DNA of 40,938 nt from an uncultured Thiodictyon sp. (lineage in GTDB: Bacteria > Pseudomonadota > Gammaproteobacteria > Chromatiales > Chromatiaceae): the NCBI GenBank assembly GCA_903837595.1, contig CAILVI010000289.1:1-40938 (forward strand), read 5' to 3'. Numbering within the stretch: the first letter of the stretch is position 1; the number at the start of each line of letters is the position of its first letter. Of the stretch, positions 7,086 through 16,377 are shown piece by piece. The notes under the pieces are model-generated. The model had not been told where the DNA came from. It worked only from the letters and a program-made list of their open reading frames with translations, and made no database searches. The position numbers were made by a program, and so were the translations under genes.

Positions 7086-8402
7086 TCACCCCGCCAGATT
7101 CTCCATCCGAATCCGCATCACCGCCCCCTGCACCGACCCCAGCGCCTCGATCTGCGCGATGGCCTGGTTCATCTGGCCCTCGCGCACCCGGTGGGTGAGC
7201 ATGACGAGCGGCACATGGGTATCACCCTCGCCGGGTTCCTTTTGCTGAATGGCCTCGATGCTGATGCCCTGCTCGCCCAGGATGCTGGCAATACGGGCCA
7301 TGACCCCGGGCTCGTCGCGGGCCATCATGCGCAGGTAGTAGGCGGTCTCCACCTGATCCATGGACAGGATCGGGGTGTCGGCCAATTCATCCGGTTGGAA
7401 GGCAAGGTGGGGTACCCGGTTGCTCGGGTCCGTGGTCAGGGTCCGCACCACGTCGACCAGATCGGCCACCACCGAGGAGGCGGTGGGCAGTGAGCCGGCG
7501 CCGGCACCGTAATAGAGCGTGGGACCGACCGCGTCGCCCTTCACCAGCACCGCGTTCATCACCCCGTCCACATTGGCGATGAGGCGCCGATGAGGGATCA
7601 AGGTGGGGTGTACCCGCAATTCAATGCCCTCGGGAAGCCGCCGCGCAATGCCCAAGTGTTTGATGCGATAGCCGAGTTGTTCGGCGTAGGCGACGTCCTG
7701 GGCCTCGATCCGCGAGATGCCCTCGGTGAAGCAGTGCGTGAACTGGAGTGGGATACCGAAGGCGAGCGAGGCCAGGATGGTGAGCTTGTGCGCCGCGTCG
7801 ATCCCCTCGACGTCGAAGGTCGGATCCGCCTCCGCATAGCCGCGCGCCTGCGCCTCCGCGAGTACATCGGCGAAGTCCCGACCCTTGTCCCGCATCTCGG
7901 TCAGGATGAAGTTGCCGGTGCCGTTGATGATGCCGGCGATCCATTCGATATGGTTGGCGGCCAGGCCCTCGCGCAGTGCCTTGATGATTGGGATGCCGCC
8001 GGCCACCGCCGCCTCGAATCCGACCATCACCCCGCGTTCGCGGGCGGCGGCAAAGATCTCATTACCGTGCCGGGCGATCAGTGCCTTGTTGGCGGTGACT
8101 ACGTGTTTACCGTTCGCAATGGCCCGCAGCACCAGTTCTTTGGCCGGGGAATAGCCGCCGATCAGTTCGACAACGATCTCAATCTCCGGGTCATCCACCA
8201 CCGCGAAGGCGTCCTCCCCGATCCGCCCGATTGCCTCGATCCCGGGGATGGCATCGCGATTGAATTCGCGCGCCGCGGCGTGCGCGATGACGATCCCGCG
8301 GCCGGCCCGGCGTGCGATTTCCCGGGCATTACGGGTCAGCACGATGACCGTGCCGCTGCCGACAGTGCCCAGGCCCAACAGACCGATCTTGACCGGTTCC
8401 AT
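7086..8402 (-). CDS. hom: Homoserine dehydrogenase
   Basis: Reduces L-aspartate-4-semialdehyde to homoserine with NAD(P)H, the branch point to threonine and methionine. The chosen ATG at 8402 has GAGGAG five bases upstream and gives 438 residues, normal for the monofunctional enzyme. It has a Rossmann fold with GLGTVGSG (residues 10-17), the VVTANKALIARHG segment with the conserved Asn-Lys, the catalytic-domain phrase AEADPTFDVEGIDAAHKLTI, and a C-terminal ACT domain (about 355-430) for feedback control, probably by threonine. It stands alone here, while the pathway's aspartokinase lies at 35970; no thrB or thrC is adjacent. Confidence 0.97.
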   Translation of the reverse strand: MEPVKIGLLGLGTVGSGTVIVLTRNAREIARRAGRGIVIAHAAAREFNRDAIPGIEAIGRIGEDAFAVVDDPEIEIVVELIGGYSPAKELVLRAIANGKHVVTANKALIARHGNEIFAAARERGVMVGFEAAVAGGIPIIKALREGLAANHIEWIAGIINGTGNFILTEMRDKGRDFADVLAEAQARGYAEADPTFDVEGIDAAHKLTILASLAFGIPLQFTHCFTEGISRIEAQDVAYAEQLGYRIKHLGIARRLPEGIELRVHPTLIPHRRLIANVDGVMNAVLVKGDAVGPTLYYGAGAGSLPTASSVVADLVDVVRTLTTDPSNRVPHLAFQPDELADTPILSMDQVETAYYLRMMARDEPGVMARIASILGEQGISIEAIQQKEPGEGDTHVPLVMLTHRVREGQMNQAIAQIEALGSVQGAVMRIRMENLAG

Positions 8403-8592
8403 AATCACTCCTCGTTGACGATGTTGAAGACAGAGGGCGGCACGCGCTCGATGGGGCGAAAATCGCACTCGGGGATGACCACGGCAACCTCTGGTGGCTA
8501 GTCAAGGGCCTGGAAGTTTACCGTTGCGCCCGGTTGATTGAAACCGTGGGCGCCGCCAGCCCGGGGTCTGCGGGTCACGCCGGGCGGACCAT

Positions 8593-8625
8593 AAAAAAGG
8601 CCAGACCCGTGACAGGTCTGGCCTT
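8593..8625 (-). terminator. Rho-independent terminator of the amtB operon
   Basis: On the minus strand, AAGGCCAGACC, a 7-base loop and GGTCTGGCCTT form a perfect 11-bp stem followed by a run of T (A at 8593-8598 on the given strand). It lies 38 bases past the amtB stop. Confidence 0.92.
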
Positions 8626-8662
8626 GGTGGGTGCGGCCGGCCGAAGCCGGTCGCCGCGGGGC

Positions 8663-10000
8663 TTAGAGGATGTATCCGCGCTCGTCGTGCAGGGCGAGGT
8701 CGAGGCCCTCGGTCTCCTGTTCCTCGGTGACGCGCAGGCCGATGGTCCAATCCACGAGCTTGAGCAGGATTAGGCTCACAATCGCCGTGTAGACCAGGGT
8801 GGTGCCGACCCCGATGCCCTGGGTGATGACCTGCCCGACGATGCCGACCCCCTCGGCCAAGCCCTTGCCGCCCAAGGCGGCGCTGGCGAAGACACCGGTG
8901 AGCATGGCGCCGACGATACCGCCGACGGCGTGTACACCGAACACGTCGAGTGCGTCGTCATAGTGGAACATGCGCTTGACCTTGGTCGAGGCGAGGAAGC
9001 ACAGCACGCCGGCGGCGAGGCCGATGGCGATGGCGCCCATCGGGCCGGCGGTGCCGGAGGCGGGGGTGATGGCGACCAAGCCGGCGACGGCACCCGAGGC
9101 GATACCGAGCACGCTCGGCTTGCCGTGGGCCGACCACTCGGCGAACATCCAAGCCAGCGCCGCGGTGGCGGTGGCGATCTGGGTCACGGCCATGGCCATG
9201 CCGGCCGTCCCGTCGGCGGCAAGCTCGCTGCCCGCGTTGAAGCCGAACCAGCCGACCCACAGCATGGAGGCGCCGATGACTGTATAGCCCAGGTTATGGG
9301 GCGGCATGGCGGTCGTGGGAAAGCCCTTGCGCTTGCCCAATACCAGCGCGGCGACCAGACCGGCGATACCGGCGTTGATATGCACCACGGTGCCGCCGGC
9401 GAAGTCCAGCACGCCCAGGGTGCCGAGGAAACCGCCGCCCCACACCCAATGGGCGACCGGAACATAGACGAAGGTCAGCCAGAGCCCCATGAACCACATC
9501 AGGGCAGAGAACTTCATGCGCTCGGCAAAGGCACCGACGATGAGTGCCGGGGTGATGATCGCGAAGGTCATCTGGAAGGTCATGAAGACCGATTCGGGGA
9601 TCGTCTGGGTCCCGTAGATCGAAGTGAGCCCGATCCCTTTGAGGAACAGGTTGTCGAGGCCGCCGATCCAGCTGTTCAGCGCGCCACCGTTGCCGAAGGC
9701 CAGGCTATAGCCGTAAATGGTCCAGAGTATCGTCACCAGGGCGGTGATGGCAAAGCACTGCATGAGGATCGAGAGCACGTTCTTGGCGCGCACCAGGCCG
9801 CCGTAGAAGAGCGCGAGCCCGGGGATGGTCATGAACAGCACGAGCGCGGTGGAGGTCAGCATCCAGGCGGTATCGCCCGAGCTGATGACGGGGGCGGCCG
9901 GGGCGGCGGTGCCGTCGGCCAGGGCCAGGACCGGGGTCAGGCCCAACAGGGCGGCGCCGATGGTGCGCCCGAGGAATGGGGTGGGGGTACTCGATTTCAC
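8663..10000 (-). CDS. amtB: Ammonium transporter AmtB
   Basis: Inner-membrane ammonium channel of 445 residues. An N-terminal signal-like segment ending ALADGTAAP is followed by eleven expected membrane helices. Landmarks are FYGGLVRAKNVLS in the first helices, FAGGTVVHINAGIAGL (first pore His) and DVFGVHAVGGIVGA (second pore His), plus FNAGSELAADG. It is 23 bases downstream of glnK, whose PII protein plugs the channel when nitrogen is plentiful; the gene order and the sigma-54 promoter before the first gene point to induction by nitrogen limitation. A strong terminator follows. Confidence 0.97.
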   Translation of the reverse strand: MKSSTPTPFLGRTIGAALLGLTPVLALADGTAAPAAPVISSGDTAWMLTSTALVLFMTIPGLALFYGGLVRAKNVLSILMQCFAITALVTILWTIYGYSLAFGNGGALNSWIGGLDNLFLKGIGLTSIYGTQTIPESVFMTFQMTFAIITPALIVGAFAERMKFSALMWFMGLWLTFVYVPVAHWVWGGGFLGTLGVLDFAGGTVVHINAGIAGLVAALVLGKRKGFPTTAMPPHNLGYTVIGASMLWVGWFGFNAGSELAADGTAGMAMAVTQIATATAALAWMFAEWSAHGKPSVLGIASGAVAGLVAITPASGTAGPMGAIAIGLAAGVLCFLASTKVKRMFHYDDALDVFGVHAVGGIVGAMLTGVFASAALGGKGLAEGVGIVGQVITQGIGVGTTLVYTAIVSLILLKLVDWTIGLRVTEEQETEGLDLALHDERGYIL

Positions 10001-10023
10001 CTTGTGTTCTCCTCTTGCAGGGC

Positions 10024-10365
<342 letters not shown>

Positions 10366-10398
10366 TCAAAGCTCCGATGATTTAGCAATGGACGGTAC

Positions 10399-10417
10399 CC
10401 CCCGGGCGTTCCGGGGG
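10399..10417. other. GC-rich hairpin between the porin gene and glnK
   Basis: CCCCCGG-GCGTT-CCGGGGG forms a perfect 7-bp stem in the 76-base gap between the porin stop and the glnK start. No T tract follows on the minus strand, so it is more likely an mRNA processing or stability element inside the operon than a terminator. Confidence 0.55.
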
Positions 10418-10438
10418 AGGGTTGCTGATAGATGGTGG

Positions 10439-11275
10439 TCAGAAGGTCTTGGAGAGTGTTGCGACGGCGTAGCTGCCGCACTGGAAGGGTGCCGCGCACA
10501 GGTTGTGCTTGTTGCGGTCCACCCAGGATGCGGTGAGAACGACGCCCTTATAGACCTCGTGTGAGAGGCCCACGCTGTAGTCGTCATAGCTGGCGCCGCC
10601 GCCGTTGGCCGCGCTGTTGTTGTAGCGTGTCCAGCCATAGTGGCCGGTGAGGGTGAAGGCATAGGGCAGGTTCACCGGGACCGTCAGGTCGTAATACCAG
10701 GCGGACTTGAAGCCGAAGAAGTTGTCGCTGTAGTTCGCCGTGAATTTTGGCGTAGCGTAGCCCGCTATGTCGTAGCTCAGGCCGAGGTGATACTCGTTGG
10801 TATTGTTGGCCGAGACGGTCGTGCGCGGATATTGATAACGCAGGTAGCCGAGATCCAGGCCGAGCTTGCCGAACGTGGGTGCCCAGCCCGCCTTCAGGTC
10901 CAATTCCATGGGGGCGCCGCTGTAGCCGGGGGCCTTTAAAGGTATATAAGTGGCCGTCGGGTCGTTCGCGTTGCTCACCACCGTTTGGCCGGCGGCGGTG
11001 GTCGTCGTGTAATAGCCGCTGGCGGACGAACTGTCGACGTTCGAGCCCCAGACGCTTGCATACAGGCTCCAGGGGACATAGGTGTAGTCAAAGCCACCCT
11101 GGACGGCCGGGCCATTATTGGTCTGACTGATGCCGCGGTAGAGATAGTTGGTGGTCAGTGCGACATTGGCCTTCAGGTCGTGGGGCGACTCGCCCGCCGC
11201 CAGGGCTGTCGTGCCGAGTCCGGACATGACCAGGGCGCTCAGGGCGACGGCCGTGCGGAGGTGTGGTGTCTTCAT
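10439..11275 (-). CDS. TorF-family putative outer-membrane porin
   Basis: Predicted beta-barrel of 278 residues from the ATG at 11275, which gives a clean signal peptide (MKTPHLRTAVALSALVMSGL, cleavage after ALA). The phrases VALTTNYLYRGISQTNNGPAVQGGFDY, YHLGLSYDIAGY and a final strand ending in aromatic F (YAVATLSKTF) match the TorF/TIGR02001 family of proteobacterial outer-membrane proteins. Homologues commonly sit directly before glnK-amtB, as here, suggesting a channel for nitrogen compounds induced with the ammonium transporter; no substrate is known. An in-frame upstream ATG at 11362 would destroy the signal peptide. Confidence 0.88.
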   Translation of the reverse strand: MKTPHLRTAVALSALVMSGLGTTALAAGESPHDLKANVALTTNYLYRGISQTNNGPAVQGGFDYTYVPWSLYASVWGSNVDSSSASGYYTTTTAAGQTVVSNANDPTATYIPLKAPGYSGAPMELDLKAGWAPTFGKLGLDLGYLRYQYPRTTVSANNTNEYHLGLSYDIAGYATPKFTANYSDNFFGFKSAWYYDLTVPVNLPYAFTLTGHYGWTRYNNSAANGGGASYDDYSVGLSHEVYKGVVLTASWVDRNKHNLCAAPFQCGSYAVATLSKTF

Positions 11276-11394
11276 CTCTTCGTGTCTCTTTGTTCTTACA
11301 GGGTGGCTAGCGGTTCTGGGTGTCCGCGAGGGTACTCGGCCTGAGTGACTGGGCAGGCTCACTTGCTCAGACGGCCTGTCTTGGTCTCAGTTAA

Positions 11395-11410
11395 AGCAGT
11401 TTACGTGCCA
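11395..11410 (-). promoter_or_regulatory. Sigma-54 promoter for porin-glnK-amtB
   Basis: The minus strand reads TGGCAC-GTAAA-CTGCT, matching the consensus TGGCAC-N5-TTGCW at 10 of 11 positions with the obligatory GG at -24 and GC at -12 in correct spacing. It lies about 120 bases before the porin start. With a glnK-amtB operon downstream, NtrC-dependent transcription is the natural reading. Confidence 0.8.
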
Positions 11411-11516
11411 TCTTTGTCTGTGCCCGATTCGCCACGGCAACGGGCGGCTTGTGACGAAATCGCCACAGGCGCGCGCACCATGTGCGCTCGGGTCTGGGGG
11501 GCTGGTGGCCCGCTCT

Positions 11517-11533
11517 TGCACCAAAACAGCGCG
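11517..11533. promoter_or_regulatory. NtrC-like enhancer site
   Basis: TGCACCAAAACAGCGCG matches the enteric NtrC consensus TGCACCAAAATGGTGCA at 13 of 17 positions, including a perfect left half. It lies about 110 bases upstream of the sigma-54 promoter, the usual position for an enhancer. Only one full-length site was found by eye. Confidence 0.5.
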
Positions 11534-11555
11534 GCCACCGTACGGGCGGCGGCGA

Positions 11556-11584
11556 AAGACGGGTTCGGCGCGACTCCCTATAAT
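11556..11584 (+). promoter_or_regulatory. Sigma-70 promoter of ubiK
   Basis: A perfect TATAAT (11579-11584) is preceded 17 bases earlier by a weak -35 (AAGACG). The predicted start is about 60 bases before ubiK. Confidence 0.55.
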
Positions 11585-11650
11585 GCTGTCCAAACCCTGT
11601 CTCCCCGCGGGCGCCAGTCGTGCCGCGGCCCTACCTGAGGTATTCCTGAC

Positions 11651-11917
11651 ATGTTCGATCCCAAACAACTCGACGAACTCGCCCAGCGCCTGGCCGGCGC
11701 CTTGCCCGAGGGGCTCAAGGCCCTGCAAGAGGACCTGGGGCGCAATCTGCGTGGGTCGCTGGAGGCCGGATTGTCCCGACTGGACCTGGTGAACCGGGAG
11801 GAGTTCGATGTCCAGACCGCCGTATTGGCCCGTACCCGCGAGAAACTTTCCCGCCTGGAGCTCCAGGTGGCTGGGCTGGAGCGGGCCTTGGCGGCCAGCC
11901 AGGCGCGGGCCGACTGA
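11651..11917 (+). CDS. ubiK: Ubiquinone biosynthesis accessory factor UbiK (YqiC/BMFP family)
   Basis: An 88-residue protein with the BMFP pattern: an N-terminal amphipathic segment (MFDPKQLDELAQRLAGALPE) and a C-terminal coiled coil (FDVQTAVLARTREKLSRLELQVAGLERAL). UbiK helps the aerobic ubiquinone hydroxylation complex through UbiJ. The location between glnK-amtB and comM/yifB recurs in gammaproteobacteria such as Pseudomonas. The comM gene starts 31 bases downstream, so both may share a transcript. Confidence 0.93.
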   Translation: MFDPKQLDELAQRLAGALPEGLKALQEDLGRNLRGSLEAGLSRLDLVNREEFDVQTAVLARTREKLSRLELQVAGLERALAASQARAD

Positions 11918-11948
11918 TCAAACCACGGCGCAGGGTGACTGACCGATC

Positions 11949-13475
11949 ATGTCGCTCTGTGTCCTGTATAGCCGGGCCCGGGAGGGGATTGCGGCCCCGT
12001 TGGTGACCGTGGAGGTCCACCTGGCCGGGGGGCTGCCGGCGCTGTCCATCGTCGGGCTGCCGGAGTTGGCGGTGAAAGAGAGCAAGGATCGGGTGCGCGG
12101 CGCCCTGCTCAATGGGCGCTTCCAGTTTCCGCTGGGGCGGATCACCATTAACCTGGCACCGGCGGACTTGCCCAAGGAGGGTGGGCGTTTCGACCTGGCC
12201 ATCGCGCTCGGGATCCTGGGTGCCTCCGGTCAGGTCCAGTCCGGCCGACTCGGCGACTATGAGTTTCTGGGTGAGTTGGCGCTGTCCGGCGACCTGCGCC
12301 CGGTCAGCGCGCTCTTGCCCGCGGCCCTGGCGACGCGCGCCGCCGGGCGGGAACTCATACTGCCGGTCGAGAACGCGGCGGAGGCGGCCCTGGTGGGGGG
12401 GCTGCGGCTGCGTCCGGCGCGCCATCTGATGGAGGTGTGCGGACATCTCAATGGCACCCAGCCGCTGCCGCTCTATGTGCCGGAGGTGACCGTGGAGCGC
12501 GACCCGGACTACCCGGACCTGGCCGATGTACGGGGTCAGGAACATGCCAAGCGCGCCCTGGAGGTGGCCGCTGCCGGTGCCCACAGCCTGCTGTTCATCG
12601 GTCCGCCGGGGACCGGCAAGTCGATGCTCGCCAACCGGTTGCCCGGGCTCTTGCCGCCGCTGAGCGAGGCCGAGGCGCTGGAGAGTGCGGCGTTGCGCTC
12701 CATCAGCGACCACGATGCCTTCGACCCGGCCACCTGGCGGCAACGGCCCTTTCGCGCCCCGCACCACACCGCCTCCGGGGTGGCCCTGGTGGGCGGGGGG
12801 AGCAATCCGCGCCCGGGTGAGATCTCGCTGGCCCACCTGGGGGTGCTGTTCCTGGACGAGTTGCCGGAGTTCGATCGGCGGGTGCTGGAGGTGCTGCGCG
12901 AACCACTGGAGTCCGGACACATCCATATCTCCCGGGCCGCCCGCCAGGCGGAGTTTCCGGCGCGGTTCCAGCTGGTGGCGGCCATGAATCCCTGCCCTTG
13001 TGGTTACTTGGGCGACAGCAGCGGGCGCTGCCACTGCACGGCGGAGGCGGTTGCGCGCTATCGTGGGCGCATCTCCGGCCCACTGCTCGACCGCATCGAC
13101 ATGCATGTGGAGGTGCCGCGGTTTGACCTGACGCGACTGGCCGGGCCGACCCCGGGTGGTGTGACTGGCGGTGAGGCGGGCAGCGCGGCGACGCGCCGGC
13201 GGGTGGCGGCGGCGCGGGAGCGGGCGCAGGCCCGGGCCGGCCGACCGAACGCCACCCTGCGCCCGCGCGAGATCGAACGCGACTGCGCACTCGATGACCA
13301 GTGCCAGCGCTTGATGCAGCAGGCACTGACCCGGCTGGCACTCTCGGCCCGCGCCTATCACCGCATATTGAAGGTCGCCCGCACCATCGCCGACCTGGCC
13401 GGCGCGGACACCATCACGCCGGCCCATCTGGGCGAGGCGGTGGGTTACCGGCGGCTGGACCGGGGGACGACGTAG
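11949..13475 (+). CDS. comM: YifB/ComM Mg-chelatase-like AAA+ ATPase
   Basis: The 508-residue protein has an N-terminal ChlI-like domain (about 1-180, with GLPELAVKESKDRVRGAL and INLAPADLPKEGGRFDLAIA), then an AAA+ module with Walker A GPPGTGKS (218-225), Walker B GVLFLDELPEF (about 297-307) and a cysteine cluster NPCPCGYLGD...RCHC (about 348-365), and a C-terminal Mg_chelatase domain. Characterised ComM is a hexameric helicase promoting branch migration during natural transformation. That role is known for the family but not shown here; no competence genes are visible in the window. Confidence 0.95.
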   Translation: MSLCVLYSRAREGIAAPLVTVEVHLAGGLPALSIVGLPELAVKESKDRVRGALLNGRFQFPLGRITINLAPADLPKEGGRFDLAIALGILGASGQVQSGRLGDYEFLGELALSGDLRPVSALLPAALATRAAGRELILPVENAAEAALVGGLRLRPARHLMEVCGHLNGTQPLPLYVPEVTVERDPDYPDLADVRGQEHAKRALEVAAAGAHSLLFIGPPGTGKSMLANRLPGLLPPLSEAEALESAALRSISDHDAFDPATWRQRPFRAPHHTASGVALVGGGSNPRPGEISLAHLGVLFLDELPEFDRRVLEVLREPLESGHIHISRAARQAEFPARFQLVAAMNPCPCGYLGDSSGRCHCTAEAVARYRGRISGPLLDRIDMHVEVPRFDLTRLAGPTPGGVTGGEAGSAATRRRVAAARERAQARAGRPNATLRPREIERDCALDDQCQRLMQQALTRLALSARAYHRILKVARTIADLAGADTITPAHLGEAVGYRRLDRGTT

Positions 13476-13494
13476 ACTATCTCCCAAAATAACC

Positions 13495-13615
13495 GTAGGG
13501 TGGATTAAGGCGCGCGCGAGATTCTTGCAGATCAGGCACTGGGCTTGGTCGCGCCGCATCCATCAGCGCTTCCCGGCGGCCGGGATGGTGGATACGCTGC
13601 GCTTATCCACCCTAC
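13495..13615. repeat. Long interspersed inverted repeat (GTAGGGTGGAT family)
   Basis: The ends GTAGGGTGGATTAAG and CTTATCCACCCTAC form an imperfect inverted repeat (one extra base in the left arm) about 120 bases long. GC-rich inner pieces lie between. It fills most of the 175-base gap between comM and the ABC-F gene. It resembles widespread proteobacterial repeats of this motif; no second copy is in the window. Confidence 0.75.
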
Positions 13616-13651
13616 CGACTACCTATTTCTCCGCTGGACCTAACCTCGACG

Positions 13652-15553
13652 ATGTTGCAACTCACCGATCTATCAATGCGCCGCGGTCCGCGGCTGCTGC
13701 TCTCCGGGGCCTCGCTGACCGTTTATCCGGGGCAGAAGGTGGGGCTCGTGGGGGCCAACGGCTCCGGCAAGTCCAGCATGTTTGCCCTACTGCGCGGGGA
13801 CCTGCACGCGGACACCGGGGCCTGCTCACTGCCCGCGGGCTGGGAGCTGGCCCATGTCGCCCAGCACACCCCGGACAGCGTTGATCCCGCCATCGAGTTC
13901 GTGTTGGACGGCGATCAGGAACTGCGGCGCATCCAGCGCGAGCTCGCCGCTGCCGACGCGGTCGGGGACGGGCTGCGCCACGGGGAGCTGGCCGGCCATC
14001 TGGAGTCGATTGGTGGCTATGGTGCCGAGAGTCGCGCCGGGCGCCTGCTCCATGGGCTGGGCTTCGCCCCGGGTGATGAGCGTCGACCGGTCAATAGCTA
14101 TTCCGGTGGCTGGCGGATGCGCATCGCGCTCGCGCGCACCCTGATGTGCCGTTCGGACCTGCTGTTGCTCGACGAGCCGACCAACCACTTGGATCTGGAC
14201 GCGGTGATCTGGCTGGAGGGCTGGCTCAAGTCCTATCAGGGCACCCTGATCCTGATCTCCCACGACCGGGACTTCCTGGATTCGGTGGTCAGTCACACCC
14301 TGCACCTGGAACAGGGGCGCCTCACACTCTATGCTGGCAACTACTCGGCCTTCGAGCGCCAGCGTGCCGAGCGGCTCGCCCAGCAGCAGTCCGCCTACGA
14401 GCGTCAGCAGCGTGAGGTGGCCCATATCCACAGCTTCGTGGAGCGCTTCCGCGCCAAGGCGACCAAGGCCCGGCAGGCCCAGAGCCGGATCAAGGCCCTG
14501 GAGCGGATGGAGCTGATCGCCCCGGCCCATGTGGACTCGCCCTTCCACTTCGGCTTCGAGGCCCCGACCCATCTGCCGAACCCGTTGATGCGTCTGGAGG
14601 GGCTCGCTGCCGGATATGCGGACCGGCCGATCTTGAAGGGGGTGAACCTGAGCCTCAACCCGGGCGACCGCATCGGTCTGCTCGGCCGCAACGGGGCCGG
14701 CAAGTCCACACTGGTGAAGGTGCTGGCCGGGGACCTGGCCCCGAGCGCGGGCCGTCGTACGACCGCGCAGGAACTCAAGATCGGCTATTTCGCCCAGCAC
14801 CAGCTCGACCAGCTGCGGATCGACGAGAGCCCGCTCAAGCACCTGCAACGCCTCGACCCCAAGGCCACCGAGCAAGTCCTGCGCAACTACCTGGGTGGCT
14901 TCGGGTTCGATGGGGATCGCTGTGTGGGGCCAGTGGCGCCGCTGTCCGGCGGAGAGAAGGCGCGCCTGGTGCTGGCCATGTTGATCCGCCAGCGGCCGAA
15001 TCTGTTGCTGTTGGACGAGCCGACCAACCACCTGGACCTGGAGATGCGTCACGCCCTGAGCGAGGCGCTCCAGGAGTATGAGGGGGCCTTGGTGCTGGTC
15101 TCCCATGACCGTCACCTGTTGCGCGTCACGGCCGACACCCTGTTGCTGGTGGACGGCGGGGCCGTCGCGCCCTTCGACGGCGACCTGGATGACTACCCCG
15201 CCTGGCTCGCCGCGCGCGACCCCGACCGTGACGGCGCGCGACCCGTCGCCGACCCCCGCGAGGGCGCCGACCGTAAGCAGCAGCGCCGCCAGTCGGCGGA
15301 TGTGCGCAAGGCACTGCAACCACTGCGCAACCGGCTCCAGACCCTGGAGCGAACCTTGGAGCGGTTGGCCGTGCGGCGTCACGAACTGGCGACGGCCCTG
15401 GCAGAACCGGCGCTCTACGCGCCCGAGGCCAAGCCGCGCCTGCTGACCCTCATGGAGGAGAGCAACCGGGTGGCCGCCGAGTTGGCGGCCACTGAGTCCG
15501 AGTGGCTGGACGTTGGCGAGGAGCTGGAGCAGCGCCAGGCGGACCTGGCATGA
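13652..15553 (+). CDS. ABC-F family ATPase (YheS-like)
   Basis: A soluble protein of 633 residues with two ABC ATPase domains and no membrane helices. Domain 1 has Walker A GANGSGKSS (about 34-42), signature YSGGWRMRIALA and Walker B LLLLDEPTNHLD. A linker rich in Arg/Gln (about 235-290, RQRAERLAQQQSAYERQQ) follows. Domain 2 repeats GRNGAGKST, LSGGEKARLVLA and LLLLDEPTNHLD, and the C-terminus is a charged coiled coil. ABC-F proteins act on ribosomes in translation; overall length and layout fit the YheS branch better than Uup or EttA. The next gene overlaps its stop by four bases (ATGA). Confidence 0.94.
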   Translation: MLQLTDLSMRRGPRLLLSGASLTVYPGQKVGLVGANGSGKSSMFALLRGDLHADTGACSLPAGWELAHVAQHTPDSVDPAIEFVLDGDQELRRIQRELAAADAVGDGLRHGELAGHLESIGGYGAESRAGRLLHGLGFAPGDERRPVNSYSGGWRMRIALARTLMCRSDLLLLDEPTNHLDLDAVIWLEGWLKSYQGTLILISHDRDFLDSVVSHTLHLEQGRLTLYAGNYSAFERQRAERLAQQQSAYERQQREVAHIHSFVERFRAKATKARQAQSRIKALERMELIAPAHVDSPFHFGFEAPTHLPNPLMRLEGLAAGYADRPILKGVNLSLNPGDRIGLLGRNGAGKSTLVKVLAGDLAPSAGRRTTAQELKIGYFAQHQLDQLRIDESPLKHLQRLDPKATEQVLRNYLGGFGFDGDRCVGPVAPLSGGEKARLVLAMLIRQRPNLLLLDEPTNHLDLEMRHALSEALQEYEGALVLVSHDRHLLRVTADTLLLVDGGAVAPFDGDLDDYPAWLAARDPDRDGARPVADPREGADRKQQRRQSADVRKALQPLRNRLQTLERTLERLAVRRHELATALAEPALYAPEAKPRLLTLMEESNRVAAELAATESEWLDVGEELEQRQADLA

Positions 15554-16077
15554 GGCAGCGGCCAGCGGCCGACACTCTGCGGGGCGCGGTGGTCGGTGGC
15601 CGTCGACGCCGCATCGCCCACGCCCTGGCGTTTCCGGCCCTGATCGTGATCGCCTATCTGGTGTGGCCCTTCATCACCCTGTGGCAGCTGGACCGCGCCT
15701 TGGTCCGGGGCGACCAGGCGGCCCTGGGGCGCCTGGTCGATCTGGATGCGGTCAGGGACGCGCTCCGCCGCAAGCTCAATAAGGACGCCATCGGCACCAT
15801 CGGCCCATTGTCTGATGCCTTCATCACCTGGCTGGAGGAGGGTATTCGGCGCGACGGCACCGCCGCCCTGGATCAAGCGGTTACGCTCGAATGGGTGCGG
15901 GAGCGGATGCTGGCGCACTCACCGTCCGAGGCGGGCCTCTGGCCAGCGCTCTCGCGTGTCCGTTTCGACGATCCGCTGTATTTCTCGCTGCGCCTGGGCG
16001 GCGAATCCCAGGTGCCGGTTACTGTCCGTATCGGCTTCACGGGTCTCAGTTGGCGGGTCCGGGCCCTCTATTACTGA
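15550..16077 (+). CDS. DUF2939 family membrane-anchored protein
   Basis: A 175-residue protein with one N-terminal membrane helix (AHALAFPALIVIAYLVWPFI, about 21-40) followed by LWQLDRALVRGDQAALGRLVDLDAVRDALRRKL, the DUF2939 signature in which a short domain begins right after the helix. Function is unknown. The ATG overlaps the ABC-F stop (ATGA), so the two are translationally coupled; a longer in-frame start at 15502 would run into the ABC-F gene and lacks the pattern. Confidence 0.82.
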   Translation: MRQRPAADTLRGAVVGGRRRRIAHALAFPALIVIAYLVWPFITLWQLDRALVRGDQAALGRLVDLDAVRDALRRKLNKDAIGTIGPLSDAFITWLEEGIRRDGTAALDQAVTLEWVRERMLAHSPSEAGLWPALSRVRFDDPLYFSLRLGGESQVPVTVRIGFTGLSWRVRALYY

Positions 16078-16250
16078 ACCGGCTCGTCCGCGATCAGGGT
16101 GCGGCCGAGCGCTCGGACCGCGAAAAACGGCAGATGGATCAGAGTGATCGTGTGGTCAGTCCTGTCGTTGCCGCGTCTCACGGGCGGGTGGATGTGTATG
16201 GGGAGGAACATCCCCAGTGATTCGGTGTACTAGGGGGCTGATGCCAGAGG

Positions 16251-16268
16251 TATGGAATCTATTCCATA
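16251..16268. promoter_or_regulatory. Perfect inverted repeat upstream of gvpA
   Basis: TATGGAAT-CT-ATTCCATA has 8-bp arms. It lies about 110 bases upstream of the sigma-54-like promoter at 16378, the distance expected for an enhancer-binding protein, with an AT-rich block between (about 16325-16355) that could bend. The activator is unknown. Confidence 0.5.
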
Positions 16269-16377
16269 GCCCCGAATGGCCGTCCCCCCCAGAACGCTCG
16301 GCGCAGGGTCGCGGCTTGAAAATGGATGTGATTGTATTTTATTTATTTTAGCGATTTTCGTCGGCTGCATTGAATGC

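Noticed and set aside
11471-11490. Second NtrC site (GCGCACCATGTGCGC)
   Set aside because: It is palindromic, but the half-site spacing (3 instead of 7 between GCAC and GTGC) does not fit the NtrC consensus.
11715-13559. 614-codon minus-strand open frame opposite comM and ubiK
   Set aside because: The plus strand has full-length ComM and UbiK with all motifs; the antisense translation is Gln/Arg-rich low-complexity sequence.
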